Source: Mesorhizobium escarrei
GTDB lineage: Bacteria; Pseudomonadota; Alphaproteobacteria; Rhizobiales; Rhizobiaceae
DNA: 64,000 nucleotides
Direction: 5' to 3'
Assembly: GCF_935825525.1 (NCBI RefSeq)
Contig: NZ_CAKXZT010000119.1
Coordinates: 115,364-179,363 of the forward strand
This document shows positions 36,766-43,991 of the stretch, one piece after another; position 1 is the first letter of the stretch, and each line of letters begins with the position of its first letter. Below the pieces are notes generated by a model, which made no database searches, was not told the origin of the DNA, and saw only the letters and a program-made list of their open reading frames with translations. A program made the translations under genes and the position numbers.

Positions 36766-36850
36766 TGCATGTCGCGCAAAAGCATGCCCTCGGGCCTGAC
36801 CCAGGGCTTGACCCGAAGGTGTGCAGCGGTTTTGCGACAACGACAGTGAT
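36763..36850 (+). repeat. palindromic repeat family P2, copy A
   Basis: Begins TAATGCATGTCGCGCAAAAG, where TAA is the stop codon of the preceding gene. Blocks of GCATGCCCTCGGG, GACCCGAAGG and CGGTTTTGCGAC follow. The same order appears reversed at 42456-42537 and, shorter, at 52016-52075. Confidence 0.8.
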
Positions 36851-36867
36851 TAAAACAACAACCTAAA

Positions 36868-36901
36868 GCGCGTCGCATGAGGCCGGTCAAACGCGACGCG
36901 C
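36868..36901. repeat. perfect 9-base palindrome, GCGCGTCGC type
   Basis: Arms GCGCGTCGC (36868-36876) and GCGACGCGC (36893-36901) around a 16-base loop. It follows copy A and precedes the stop of the ydcF-like gene by 30 bases, so it lies between convergent genes and could end transcripts from both sides. Confidence 0.75.
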
Positions 36902-36930
36902 GTTAGGAATAATACCGGTTCCAGAGCGGC

Positions 36931-37650
36931 TCAGTTCGGCGCAACAGCCTCGGCCAGCGCGATGCCCGTTGGCGTTGGCTTCACCGGCACGATGCCGCGC
37001 GCCAGCGCCAGCAGATATTTGTTGTATTCGGTGAACAGCACGCGCAAGGCTCTCGGCTTGATCAGCCAGCCGCCATTGCCAAGATTGCTGTTGACCACCG
37101 GATAGGGCTCGAGCTTGGCCTTGTGCAGCAGCCGGCCCATTTCCAGCAGGCTGCGCGGCATGTGATAGTTGTTGGTGACCAGGATCACGGTGCCATAGGC
37201 GTGATCTTCCACCCACTTGGCACTTTCCTCGGCATTGCCGATCGTGTCGAGCGCGGTGCGGTCGATGTCGACGCAGCAGGAAAACAATTTCTTGTCACCG
37301 CGGGTCGCGACCTGAAGCTGACGGCGGCTGGCGGAAGGATGCACGCCGCTGATCAGCAGCCGCTCGCCCTTGCCGGACGCAAGCAGACCCATGGCGGCGT
37401 CGAGACGCGAATGGCCGCCGGTCAGCACGATGATGGCATCGGCCCTTGCCGGATTGGCGGGCGTCGCGAGACGGCTGACGGTGTTGGCGAACCAGCCAAA
37501 GCCGCCGGCAAACAACGTTGCCAGCACGAGCAGAAAGAAAGCGGAGATGCGTAGCGCGCTCGCCAATCGGCCGGGCTTGACGCGCTCGCTTGAACGCGTA
37601 ATCACCAAGGGCAACTGTCCAGCCATTCCGGTCGAGTCGCGCGCGTCCAT
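36931..37650 (-). CDS. DUF218 membrane protein (YdcF/ElyC-like)
   Basis: 239 residues. One N-terminal helix (about 33-58) and the DUF218 core ADAIIVLTGGHSRLDAAMGLLASGKGERLLISG, then NAEESAKWVEDH and VILVTNNYHMPRSLLEM. ElyC/SanA relatives act in envelope and peptidoglycan precursor maintenance. It follows ftsX on the same strand by 81 bases, the usual Rhizobiales order ftsE, ftsX, ydcF-like, plsC, but plsC has been moved apart here. Confidence 0.9.
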   Translation of the reverse strand: MDARDSTGMAGQLPLVITRSSERVKPGRLASALRISAFFLLVLATLFAGGFGWFANTVSRLATPANPARADAIIVLTGGHSRLDAAMGLLASGKGERLLISGVHPSASRRQLQVATRGDKKLFSCCVDIDRTALDTIGNAEESAKWVEDHAYGTVILVTNNYHMPRSLLEMGRLLHKAKLEPYPVVNSNLGNGGWLIKPRALRVLFTEYNKYLLALARGIVPVKPTPTGIALAEAVAPN

Positions 37651-37731
37651 CGTCCTTATCGTTAACTCCGAAATGCGGCGTTTAGTAGGTCGGAAAGCAC
37701 AAATTTCGTTACGCTAATTCTCTATCCGTGA

Positions 37732-38721
37732 TCACCCCGCGTCCGGCTGGCGGACATCGATGTCGCTGAGATAGGTGACGACGGTGACATGGGAGGTTGC
37801 CGCCGTCAGCGCACCGATGACCAGCACCATGAGGACGACGCCGAGATAGCCCGCCGAACCGATGGCGAAATTGCCGAACAGGGCGGTCGCCTGATCGGCC
37901 TGCGGCGTCGCCATGTTTCGCGACGACCACCACGAGAAGACGATGAAGACGAGCACCGCCGCCGCACCCCCGGCGGCGGCGCCCTTCATGCCGGTGACAA
38001 GAAAGTGGTGGCGGAATTCGCGCGCGATAAAGCGCGCTTCGGCGCCGACGAAATGCAGCACCTCGATGATGTGGCCGTTACCGGCCATGGCGCCGCGCGT
38101 CGCGAATACCACGGTCAGCACGGTTGCCGCCAGCATCAGCGCCAGCACGGCGATGCCGATGGTCACCGTGGTGCGGGCCATGGCGACCAGCCGGTCGACC
38201 CAGGTGCGATGGTCGTCAAGCGAGGCACTGGGCAGTTTCGGCGTGATCGCGGCGCGCATTGCGGCGAAATCGGGCGGGTTGGTCTCGTCTATGGTGACGA
38301 TGATCAGACGCGGCACCGGCAGCTCGTCGATGTTGAGACCCGAACCCAGCCAGGGTTCCAAAAGCCGCGCCGTGGCATCGCGGTCGACAATCCTGGCGCT
38401 CTTCACGCCAGGAAATTCGCCGGCGATCTGCGAGGCCTGAGCAAGTGCTGCCTCGATGTCGAGGCCGTCCATCGGCTTGATCTGGATCGTCGCCTCGCGT
38501 GCGATCTGGTTCTCCCAGACCGAGGCGGTGTCACGCACCAGCGTCACCGCGCCGAAGGTCAGGCAGGAGAGAAACGTCATGATGGCGATGACCAGGACCA
38601 GCGCCCGGCCGGCAATGTTCTGCGCCGGCACGATCGGCGCCATCTTGCGCTGAACGCGCTGCGTCGTCCCAGCCCTCCCGGCGTGCTGGTCTTCGACGTG
38701 GTTAGGGGAAAGATCAGTCAT
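37732..38721 (-). CDS. ftsX: cell division ABC transporter permease FtsX
   Basis: 329 residues from ATG 38721; a TTG three codons earlier is possible. Four membrane helices: one near residue 40-60, three in the C-terminal half (VTIGIAVLALMLAATVLTVV, GAAAGGAAAVLVFIVFSWW, SAGYLGVVLMVLVIGALTA) flank the large extracytoplasmic loop and RGAMAGNGHIIEVLHFVGAEARFIAREF. It works with FtsE to activate peptidoglycan hydrolases at division. The start overlaps the ftsE stop by eight bases. Confidence 0.93.
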   Translation of the reverse strand: MTDLSPNHVEDQHAGRAGTTQRVQRKMAPIVPAQNIAGRALVLVIAIMTFLSCLTFGAVTLVRDTASVWENQIAREATIQIKPMDGLDIEAALAQASQIAGEFPGVKSARIVDRDATARLLEPWLGSGLNIDELPVPRLIIVTIDETNPPDFAAMRAAITPKLPSASLDDHRTWVDRLVAMARTTVTIGIAVLALMLAATVLTVVFATRGAMAGNGHIIEVLHFVGAEARFIAREFRHHFLVTGMKGAAAGGAAAVLVFIVFSWWSSRNMATPQADQATALFGNFAIGSAGYLGVVLMVLVIGALTAATSHVTVVTYLSDIDVRQPDAG

Positions 38722-39373
38722 AGATATCAAGCCTTCCGCCGGCCAGGATCATGCGCCGCGCGTCGACCTGTTCCATCAGGCCGAGATCGTGCGTTGCGAT
38801 CACCACGGCGGTGCCCAGCCGGTTGAGCTCGATGAACAGCCGCAACAGGCGTCGCGCCAGAGGCGGATCGACATTGCCGGTCGGCTCATCGGCAAGCAGG
38901 ATTTCGGGCTGCTCGATCAGCGCCCTGGCGATTGCGGCGCGCTGCTTCTCGCCACCCGACAGCACCGGCGGCAGCACATGCATGCGCTCGCCAAGGCCGA
39001 CCCATTTCAAGAGCTCGGTCACGTCGGTGCGGTAGCTGGCCTCCTCGCGCCCGCGCACGCGCAGCGGCAAGGCCACATTCTCATAGGTCGTCATGTGGTC
39101 GAGCAGGCGAAAGTCCTGGAACACCACGCCGATGCGCCGCCGCAGAAGCGGCAGCTCGGCGCGCGAGATGCGCGAGCGGTCCTTGCCGAAGATGGTGATC
39201 AGCCCGCGCGTCGGCTTGAGCGACATGAACAACAGCCGCAGCAGCGTCGTCTTGCCGGCGCCCGAAGGGCCGCTCAGGAACTGGAAGGAGCGCTCCGGTA
39301 TGTGCAAGGAAATGTCGCGGAGGATTTCCGGACCCATGCCATAGCGGAGGCCGACATTTTCGAAGCGGATCAC
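38714..39373 (-). CDS. ftsE: cell division ATP-binding protein FtsE
   Basis: 219 residues of ABC ATPase. Walker A GPSGAGKT at about 35-42, signature LSGGEKQR, Walker B EILLADEPTGNVD and H-loop IATHD are complete. FtsEX links the divisome to cell-wall hydrolysis. It starts about 70 bases downstream of a CtrA-type box and is divergent from the hypothetical gene before hpt. Confidence 0.96.
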   Translation of the reverse strand: MIRFENVGLRYGMGPEILRDISLHIPERSFQFLSGPSGAGKTTLLRLLFMSLKPTRGLITIFGKDRSRISRAELPLLRRRIGVVFQDFRLLDHMTTYENVALPLRVRGREEASYRTDVTELLKWVGLGERMHVLPPVLSGGEKQRAAIARALIEQPEILLADEPTGNVDPPLARRLLRLFIELNRLGTAVVIATHDLGLMEQVDARRMILAGGRLDIYD

Positions 39374-39443
39374 GTTCGACGACCTGAAACTTGCGGCGGC
39401 GACGAGCCAGCCTTCTCTGAGAAAAGACCATCGGCCGCCATGG

Positions 39444-39458
39444 TTAACCGACGGTTAA
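39444..39458 (-). promoter_or_regulatory. putative CtrA-binding box upstream of ftsE
   Basis: TTAA-N7-TTAA; on the minus strand it reads TTAACCGTCGGTTAACC, an exact match to the alphaproteobacterial CtrA consensus TTAA-N7-TTAAC. It lies 71 bases from the ftsE start codon and about 110 from the divergent gene's start. The basis is a consensus match, not experiment. Confidence 0.6.
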
Positions 39459-39566
39459 TTTTGGGGTTTTTCGGGCGCGTCACAAGGGTTTCCGTTGGGA
39501 AACGTTAACCATTTCCGTTTACGCAAAAGAAACGAAGAGCGAACAAGTGCGAATGCTGGGGCCGCG

Positions 39567-40208
39567 ATGGCTAACGATCGAACCGCGCGCCCGGTTTCCG
39601 GCGAAATCATGACCGATACGGCCGCCGCGCCGGAACGCATCATCCGTGATCCAGCTGGTGACGTCGTCGACGCCGACTACGAGGTGCTGCCGCGCCTCAC
39701 CGCCAGCATTGACCCTTCACCGCCGCTTTCGCGGGTGATCGCCACGCCATCGGTCGAAGGCATGGATATGCTGCGCAAGCCGGTAGCGGCGATGGAACGG
39801 CTCCGGGCGTCGCGCGGCGGGCCGATCTTCTGGATCGCCGGCCTCGGCGTGGCGTTTGCAGCCTTCTGGATCTCGGGCGGGCACGCGCTGTTGCGCCAGG
39901 CGCCACTTCTTCTGGCGGCACAGGAGAGGGGCGTTGCACTCACCATTTCAGGGGTTATGTCGCGTATCGATGCGTCCGGGCCGCAACCGGTCTTGTTCGT
40001 CGGTGGCGAGGCCGCGAATGACGGCGCCAGCCCGTCGCCATTGCCGCCGCTGGAAATCCGGGTCACCGGCAATGATGGGCGCACAACCCGCTATACGCTG
40101 GGGACCTCCGACCGGTCGCTGGCGCCCGGCGAAAGATTTGCCTTTTCCAGCCGGCTCGACGTGCCTAGAAACGGAGTCAAGACCGTCTCGGTCACCTTCG
40201 CCAATTAG
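39567..40208 (+). CDS. single-pass membrane protein, conserved neighbour of hpt
   Basis: 213 residues from ATG 39567 (in-frame starts 39495 and 39609 are possible). One membrane helix GPIFWIAGLGVAFAAFWISG at about 85-104 and a C-terminal beta domain with APLLLAAQERGVALTISG and LAPGERFAFSSRLDVPRNGVKTVSVTF. In many Rhizobiales the protein at this place begins with an MJ0042 zinc ribbon; no Cys pair is seen here, so the zinc module is missing or replaced by an Arg/Asp-rich N-terminus. Function unknown. It precedes hpt by 27 bases. Confidence 0.75.
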   Translation: MANDRTARPVSGEIMTDTAAAPERIIRDPAGDVVDADYEVLPRLTASIDPSPPLSRVIATPSVEGMDMLRKPVAAMERLRASRGGPIFWIAGLGVAFAAFWISGGHALLRQAPLLLAAQERGVALTISGVMSRIDASGPQPVLFVGGEAANDGASPSPLPPLEIRVTGNDGRTTRYTLGTSDRSLAPGERFAFSSRLDVPRNGVKTVSVTFAN

Positions 40209-40235
40209 CGGCGATCATTTCGGGAAAGGCAGCCA

Positions 40236-40778
40236 ATGCCAATCGTGCGTGGCAAGGATATCGAGGTTCTGTTTTCGGCGTCGGCGATTGCCCGCCGCAA
40301 TCTGGAGCTCGCCAAGGAGATCGCCGGGCACGATTATCAGGACCTTCTGGTGATTTCGGTGCTAAAGGGGTCGTTCATCTTCGCCGCCGATCTCATCCGC
40401 GCCATGCACGATGTCGGCCTGTCGCCGGAGGTCGAGTTCATCTTCATCTCCAGCTACGGCGCCGGCACCACCAGCGGCGAGGTGAGGGTGCTGCGCGACA
40501 TTGACAATGAGGTCGCCGGCCGCGACGTGCTGTTGATCGACGACATCCTCGAATCCGGCAAGACGCTGTCCTTCACCCGCGAACTGATGCTGTCGCGCGG
40601 CGCCAAAAGCTGTTCCATCGCTGTGCTGCTCGACAAGCGCATGCGCCGCCAGACCGCGCTCAACGCCGATTATGTCGGCTTCGACTGCCCCGACTATTTC
40701 GTCGTCGGCTACGGCATGGATGTCGCCCACGCCTTTCGTGAACTGCCGTTTGTCGGCGTCGTCAAGGGCGACGCCTAG
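40236..40778 (+). CDS. hpt: hypoxanthine phosphoribosyltransferase
   Basis: 180 residues. The PRPP motif VLLIDDILESGKTLSF and VISVLKGSFIFAADLIRAM are diagnostic; LLDKRMRRQTALNADYVGFDCPDYFVVGYGMD completes the purine site. It salvages hypoxanthine or guanine to IMP/GMP. The TAG stop is followed directly by a P1 repeat. Confidence 0.93.
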   Translation: MPIVRGKDIEVLFSASAIARRNLELAKEIAGHDYQDLLVISVLKGSFIFAADLIRAMHDVGLSPEVEFIFISSYGAGTTSGEVRVLRDIDNEVAGRDVLLIDDILESGKTLSFTRELMLSRGAKSCSIAVLLDKRMRRQTALNADYVGFDCPDYFVVGYGMDVAHAFRELPFVGVVKGDA

Positions 40779-40918
40779 GGTGTGCTGATATTCAGGTGAG
40801 GCCGGCCTGCAAACAGCGGCTTCCTGCGCTTCGGTGCTAACGTACCCAAAAGTACGCTCCGCTCCGGGTTCTCGGAAGCCGCTGTTTTCGACTCGGCCTG
40901 ACCTGAATCTCAACACCC
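40778..40918. repeat. palindromic repeat family P1, copy 2
   Basis: Outer arms GGGTGT and ACACCC (40778-40783, 40913-40918). TTCAGGTGAGGCCGGCCTGC on the left and CGGCCTGACCTGAATCTC on the right, AGCGGCTTCC against GGAAGCCGCT, and a core with CGTACCCAAAAGTACGCTCC match copy 1 at 17641. The stem starts on the last base of the hpt TAG stop. The rest of the 275 bases to the regulator gene shows no other gene. Confidence 0.85.
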
Positions 40919-41053
40919 CCCGGTGCTCAATCCGGAAGGTGCGATGGGCTTGTAATCGCTGTGTATAACGCTTCGATGCGGCGTGCTCCGGATTTTCTCC
41001 CTGATCGGTTGCGGTTCAGGAAAAGTCAACTTTTCCCGGCGAAACTTTCCGCT

Positions 41054-41425
41054 ATGGCAAAGCTCCTGATCGTTGAGGACGATGAATCCGTCCGCACCCT
41101 CGCCGCTCGCGCGCTCGAACGCGCTGGGCATATGATCGACATCGCCGCCGACGGCGCGCAAGGGCTTGCCCTGATCCGCGCAGCACGTGGCGGCTACGAC
41201 CTTGTCGTCTCCGATATCCGGATGCCGGGAATGGACGGCATCCAAATGGCCAAGGCGGCTGCATCGCTTTTCCCGGCGATGAAGATCTTGCTGATGACCG
41301 GCTATGCCGACCAGCGCGAGCGCGCCGAGGAATTGAACGGCGTCATTGTGGACGTCGTGCAGAAGCCGTTCACGCTGGCCGAAATCCGCGCGCGCGTCGA
41401 ACAGGCGCTCGCCTGTTTCGCTTAA
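41054..41425 (+). CDS. single-domain response regulator, CpdR-like
   Basis: 123 residues, a lone receiver domain: acidic pair EDDE at 8-11, phospho-acceptor Asp54 in VVSDIRMPGMDG, the Thr in LLMTGYADQRERA and KPFTLAEIRARV. This matches the CpdR type, which when unphosphorylated directs ClpXP substrates such as CtrA regulators; the assignment is by resemblance and by place near the ftsE/hpt cluster. An upstream frame start at 40961 is rejected. Confidence 0.65.
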   Translation: MAKLLIVEDDESVRTLAARALERAGHMIDIAADGAQGLALIRAARGGYDLVVSDIRMPGMDGIQMAKAAASLFPAMKILLMTGYADQRERAEELNGVIVDVVQKPFTLAEIRARVEQALACFA

Positions 41426-41445
41426 ACCCTTAGGCCTGACCGCGG

Positions 41446-42396
41446 TCAGGCCGGATCGCAGGTCGCAGTGATTGCCGGCGCGCTGCTCCGGCGCCGGCTT
41501 GCGTTGAGCGCGAACAGACCGGCGCCAATGATGAGGGCGGCGCCGATGACGGTGGTCGATCGCGGCACTTCGGCAAAGAACAGGAAGCCCCACAGCGGCG
41601 ACCAGATGATTCCGGTGTATTCGAAGGTGGCGACGCCGTTGGCGGGCGCCAGCCGGTAGGCCTGCGACAACAGGATCATCCCGGCCGAAGCGACGACGCC
41701 GCAGGCGGCCATCGTCAGGAAGTCGATGGGTGTCGGCCAGATCCATGGCCTGACCAGGAAGTCGAGGCTCGGATGCGTGGCATGAGCTATTCCTGCCAGC
41801 CAGAACAGACCGGCGACCGCTGCAGCGCCCAGGAGATAGACGCCGTTTTGATAGAACGCCATGACCGTAGATGATTCGGTGTCGCCGATCTTGCGGGCCA
41901 TCAACTGCGAAAAGCCGTACAGCACCGCCGAGGCCAGCGACAGCAGCGCCGCCCAGTCGAACAGCCCGGCACCGGGCCGCAGCATCACCAGCACGCCCAA
42001 CATTCCGACCATGACGGTGACCAGCGTCTGCCAGGCCACCCGTTCGCCGAGATAAGGGCCGGCAAGCGCCATGATGAACAGCGGTGCCATGAAATAGAGC
42101 GCCACCGCGTCGGCAAGCGGCAGGGCGGCGATCGCCAGGTAGTAGACCGTGTAGGAGGTGAACAGGATCAAGGCGCGCATCGTCAGCATGCGAAACCGCT
42201 TCGAAAAGATCGCCTTAAGGCCGACATCGACATGAACCAGCACGAGAAGAATGGGCAGGGCGACGATCGAGCGGATCGTCATCACCTCGGTCACCGGATA
42301 GGTGCCCGATACTGCCTTGATCAGCGGATCCTGGAGCGAGAACACCAGAACGCCGAGGCAAAGGCTTGCCATGCCAAGGAAGATCCGGTTCTGCAT
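41446..42396 (-). CDS. EamA/DMT superfamily transporter (RhtA-like)
   Basis: 316 residues, about ten helices in two EamA repeats: LGVLVFSLQDPLIKAVSGTYPVTEVMTIRSIVALP at the start, YYLAIAALPLADAVALYFMAPLFIMALAGPYLGERVAW and the second repeat LLSLASAVLYGFSQLMARKIG. It probably exports or imports a small amphipathic metabolite; the substrate is unknown. It is convergent with the response regulator gene (20 bases) and divergent from the LysR gene. Confidence 0.88.
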   Translation of the reverse strand: MQNRIFLGMASLCLGVLVFSLQDPLIKAVSGTYPVTEVMTIRSIVALPILLVLVHVDVGLKAIFSKRFRMLTMRALILFTSYTVYYLAIAALPLADAVALYFMAPLFIMALAGPYLGERVAWQTLVTVMVGMLGVLVMLRPGAGLFDWAALLSLASAVLYGFSQLMARKIGDTESSTVMAFYQNGVYLLGAAAVAGLFWLAGIAHATHPSLDFLVRPWIWPTPIDFLTMAACGVVASAGMILLSQAYRLAPANGVATFEYTGIIWSPLWGFLFFAEVPRSTTVIGAALIIGAGLFALNASRRRSSAPAITATCDPA

Positions 42397-42455
42397 GTCG
42401 TTCGACGGCTCCTTGCGTGCGCGGCCCGAGAGCCGGGCCTGCGTAATTTTGCTTT

Positions 42456-42537
42456 ATGCATATCGCCCAAAACCGATGCGCAACCCTCGGGTCAGGCCAG
42501 GGTCATGCCCGAGGGCATGCTTTTGAGCGATATGCAT
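42456..42537. repeat. palindromic repeat family P2, copy B
   Basis: Perfect 11-base arms ATGCATATCGC (42456-42466) and GCGATATGCAT (42527-42537). Read on the minus strand the interior is GCTCAAAAGCATGCCCTCGGGC, like copies A and C. It lies in the 313-base divergent region between the transporter and LysR genes, where no other gene is seen; here it does not touch a stop codon. Confidence 0.85.
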
Positions 42538-42709
42538 CAAAAAGAACCCGCCACCGTTTCGGGCAGCGGGTACGAGTGAGGACTTTGATTGGTCCGCAGC
42601 CGATTTCGCAGCCGCATATCCAATGGGTGAAGCGACTATTATCCGCCGTTTGACATGTTGCAAACGAATTGGAATGATGCCAGCAATCAGATTTTCTTAT
42701 GGCGGACAA

Positions 42710-43567
42710 ATGAAGCCCACGCTCGACAGCGATCTGCTGCGCACCTTCGTCGCGATCGCCGACGCCGGCAATTTCACCAAGGCTGCGGCGCAGGCCGGCC
42801 GTACCCAGTCGGCGGTTTCGATGCAGATGAAGAAGCTCGAAGATATGGTCGGCGACAGCCTGTTCGAGCGCGGCTCGCGTGGTGTGGCGCTGACGCGCCG
42901 CGGCGGCGAACTCATCGTCAACGCCCGCCGGATCGTGTCGCTGCTCGACGAGACGGCGGCATCGATGGTCGCGGCGCCGCTTGGCGGACCGGTGCGCATC
43001 GGCATTCCGGAGGAATATGGCCACGCGATCCTGTCGCGCGCGCTCGGCGCCTTTGCCAAGCGCCATCCCCAGGTCGATATCACCGTCCGCTACGCGCATT
43101 CCGGTGCGCAGATCGCGGCGCTCGCCGCCGGCGAGCTCGATCTGGCGGTGGTGTTCGAATGGCAGGACCTCTCCGGCGGTGAGGTGCTGATGCATGACCC
43201 GACTGTGTGGGTGACGTCGGAACTGCATCATATGCATGAGGAGCGGCCGGTGCCTATTGCGCTCTACAACCGTGCCGGCTGGTGTAAGGATTTCGCGATA
43301 AAGTCGCTGGAACAACGTGGTCTCGCCTATCGTGTCGCCTATACCAGCGATACCAATGGCGGCCTGCGGCTTGCCGTCACCTCCGGACTGGCGATTGCGC
43401 CGATCTCGCGCAGCAACATCCCGGCCGGCTGCCGCGAACTTACCGCCGCCGACGGGTTCGGCGACATCGATTCCTCCAACGTGGTGCTGTGGCGCAATCC
43501 GAACGCGTCCGGCGAGGCCATCGACGGCATGCAAGAGGCGATCCGCGAGGCGTTTACCAATCGCTAA
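42710..43567 (+). CDS. LysR family regulator
   Basis: 285 residues from ATG 42710 (MKPTLDSDLLRTFVAIADAG). Clear wHTH, NFTKAAAQAGRTQSAVSMQMKKLEDMVGDSLFERGSRG. The effector domain shows PVRIGIPEEYGHAILSRALGAF. It is divergent from the RhtA-like exporter gene and is a plausible regulator of it; the inducer is unknown. Confidence 0.88.
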   Translation: MKPTLDSDLLRTFVAIADAGNFTKAAAQAGRTQSAVSMQMKKLEDMVGDSLFERGSRGVALTRRGGELIVNARRIVSLLDETAASMVAAPLGGPVRIGIPEEYGHAILSRALGAFAKRHPQVDITVRYAHSGAQIAALAAGELDLAVVFEWQDLSGGEVLMHDPTVWVTSELHHMHEERPVPIALYNRAGWCKDFAIKSLEQRGLAYRVAYTSDTNGGLRLAVTSGLAIAPISRSNIPAGCRELTAADGFGDIDSSNVVLWRNPNASGEAIDGMQEAIREAFTNR

Positions 43568-43581
43568 AGCCCTGGCAGCCG

Positions 43582-43950
43582 CTATGCGATGTCTTCGTAG
43601 AAGGTAAGCCGATTACCGAACGGATCGCCGACGGTGACCTCCCTTGTCTGCCAAGGTGTCTCTTCCAGTCCCGGTCTGGCAAAACGGTACTTCTTCGCTA
43701 TCAGTTCGCGGTGCAGCGCCGCGATGTCGCCCGCTTCGACGCGGATGTAAGCGCCTGGCGCGCCGTCGCCGTGATGTTCGCTCAGATGCAGCACGCAGCC
43801 ATCGCGCGAAATTCCCATATAAAGGGGAGCGTTGTCGTCGAAGCGGTGCTCGAACTGCACTTCGAAGCCGAGGAAGCCAACATAGAATTCATGCGCCTTG
43901 GCGATGTCGAAGATGCGCAGGATCGGGGTGACGGGCCCGAGTTTCACCAT
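43582..43950 (-). CDS. glyoxalase/bleomycin-resistance (VOC) family protein
   Basis: 122 residues in the pattern VTPILRIFDIAKAHEFYVGFLGFEVQFEHRF, then a GDPFGNRLTFYEDIA end with the typical Asp/Glu. It is a single VOC module; two pair in a dimer. The bleomycin-resistance-like branch is favoured by length. It is convergent with the LysR gene (14 bases). Confidence 0.85.
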   Translation of the reverse strand: MVKLGPVTPILRIFDIAKAHEFYVGFLGFEVQFEHRFDDNAPLYMGISRDGCVLHLSEHHGDGAPGAYIRVEAGDIAALHRELIAKKYRFARPGLEETPWQTREVTVGDPFGNRLTFYEDIA

Positions 43951-43991
43951 GGCGGTCTCAATGGTTCGATGCCTGAGGCGATAGGAGAGCT

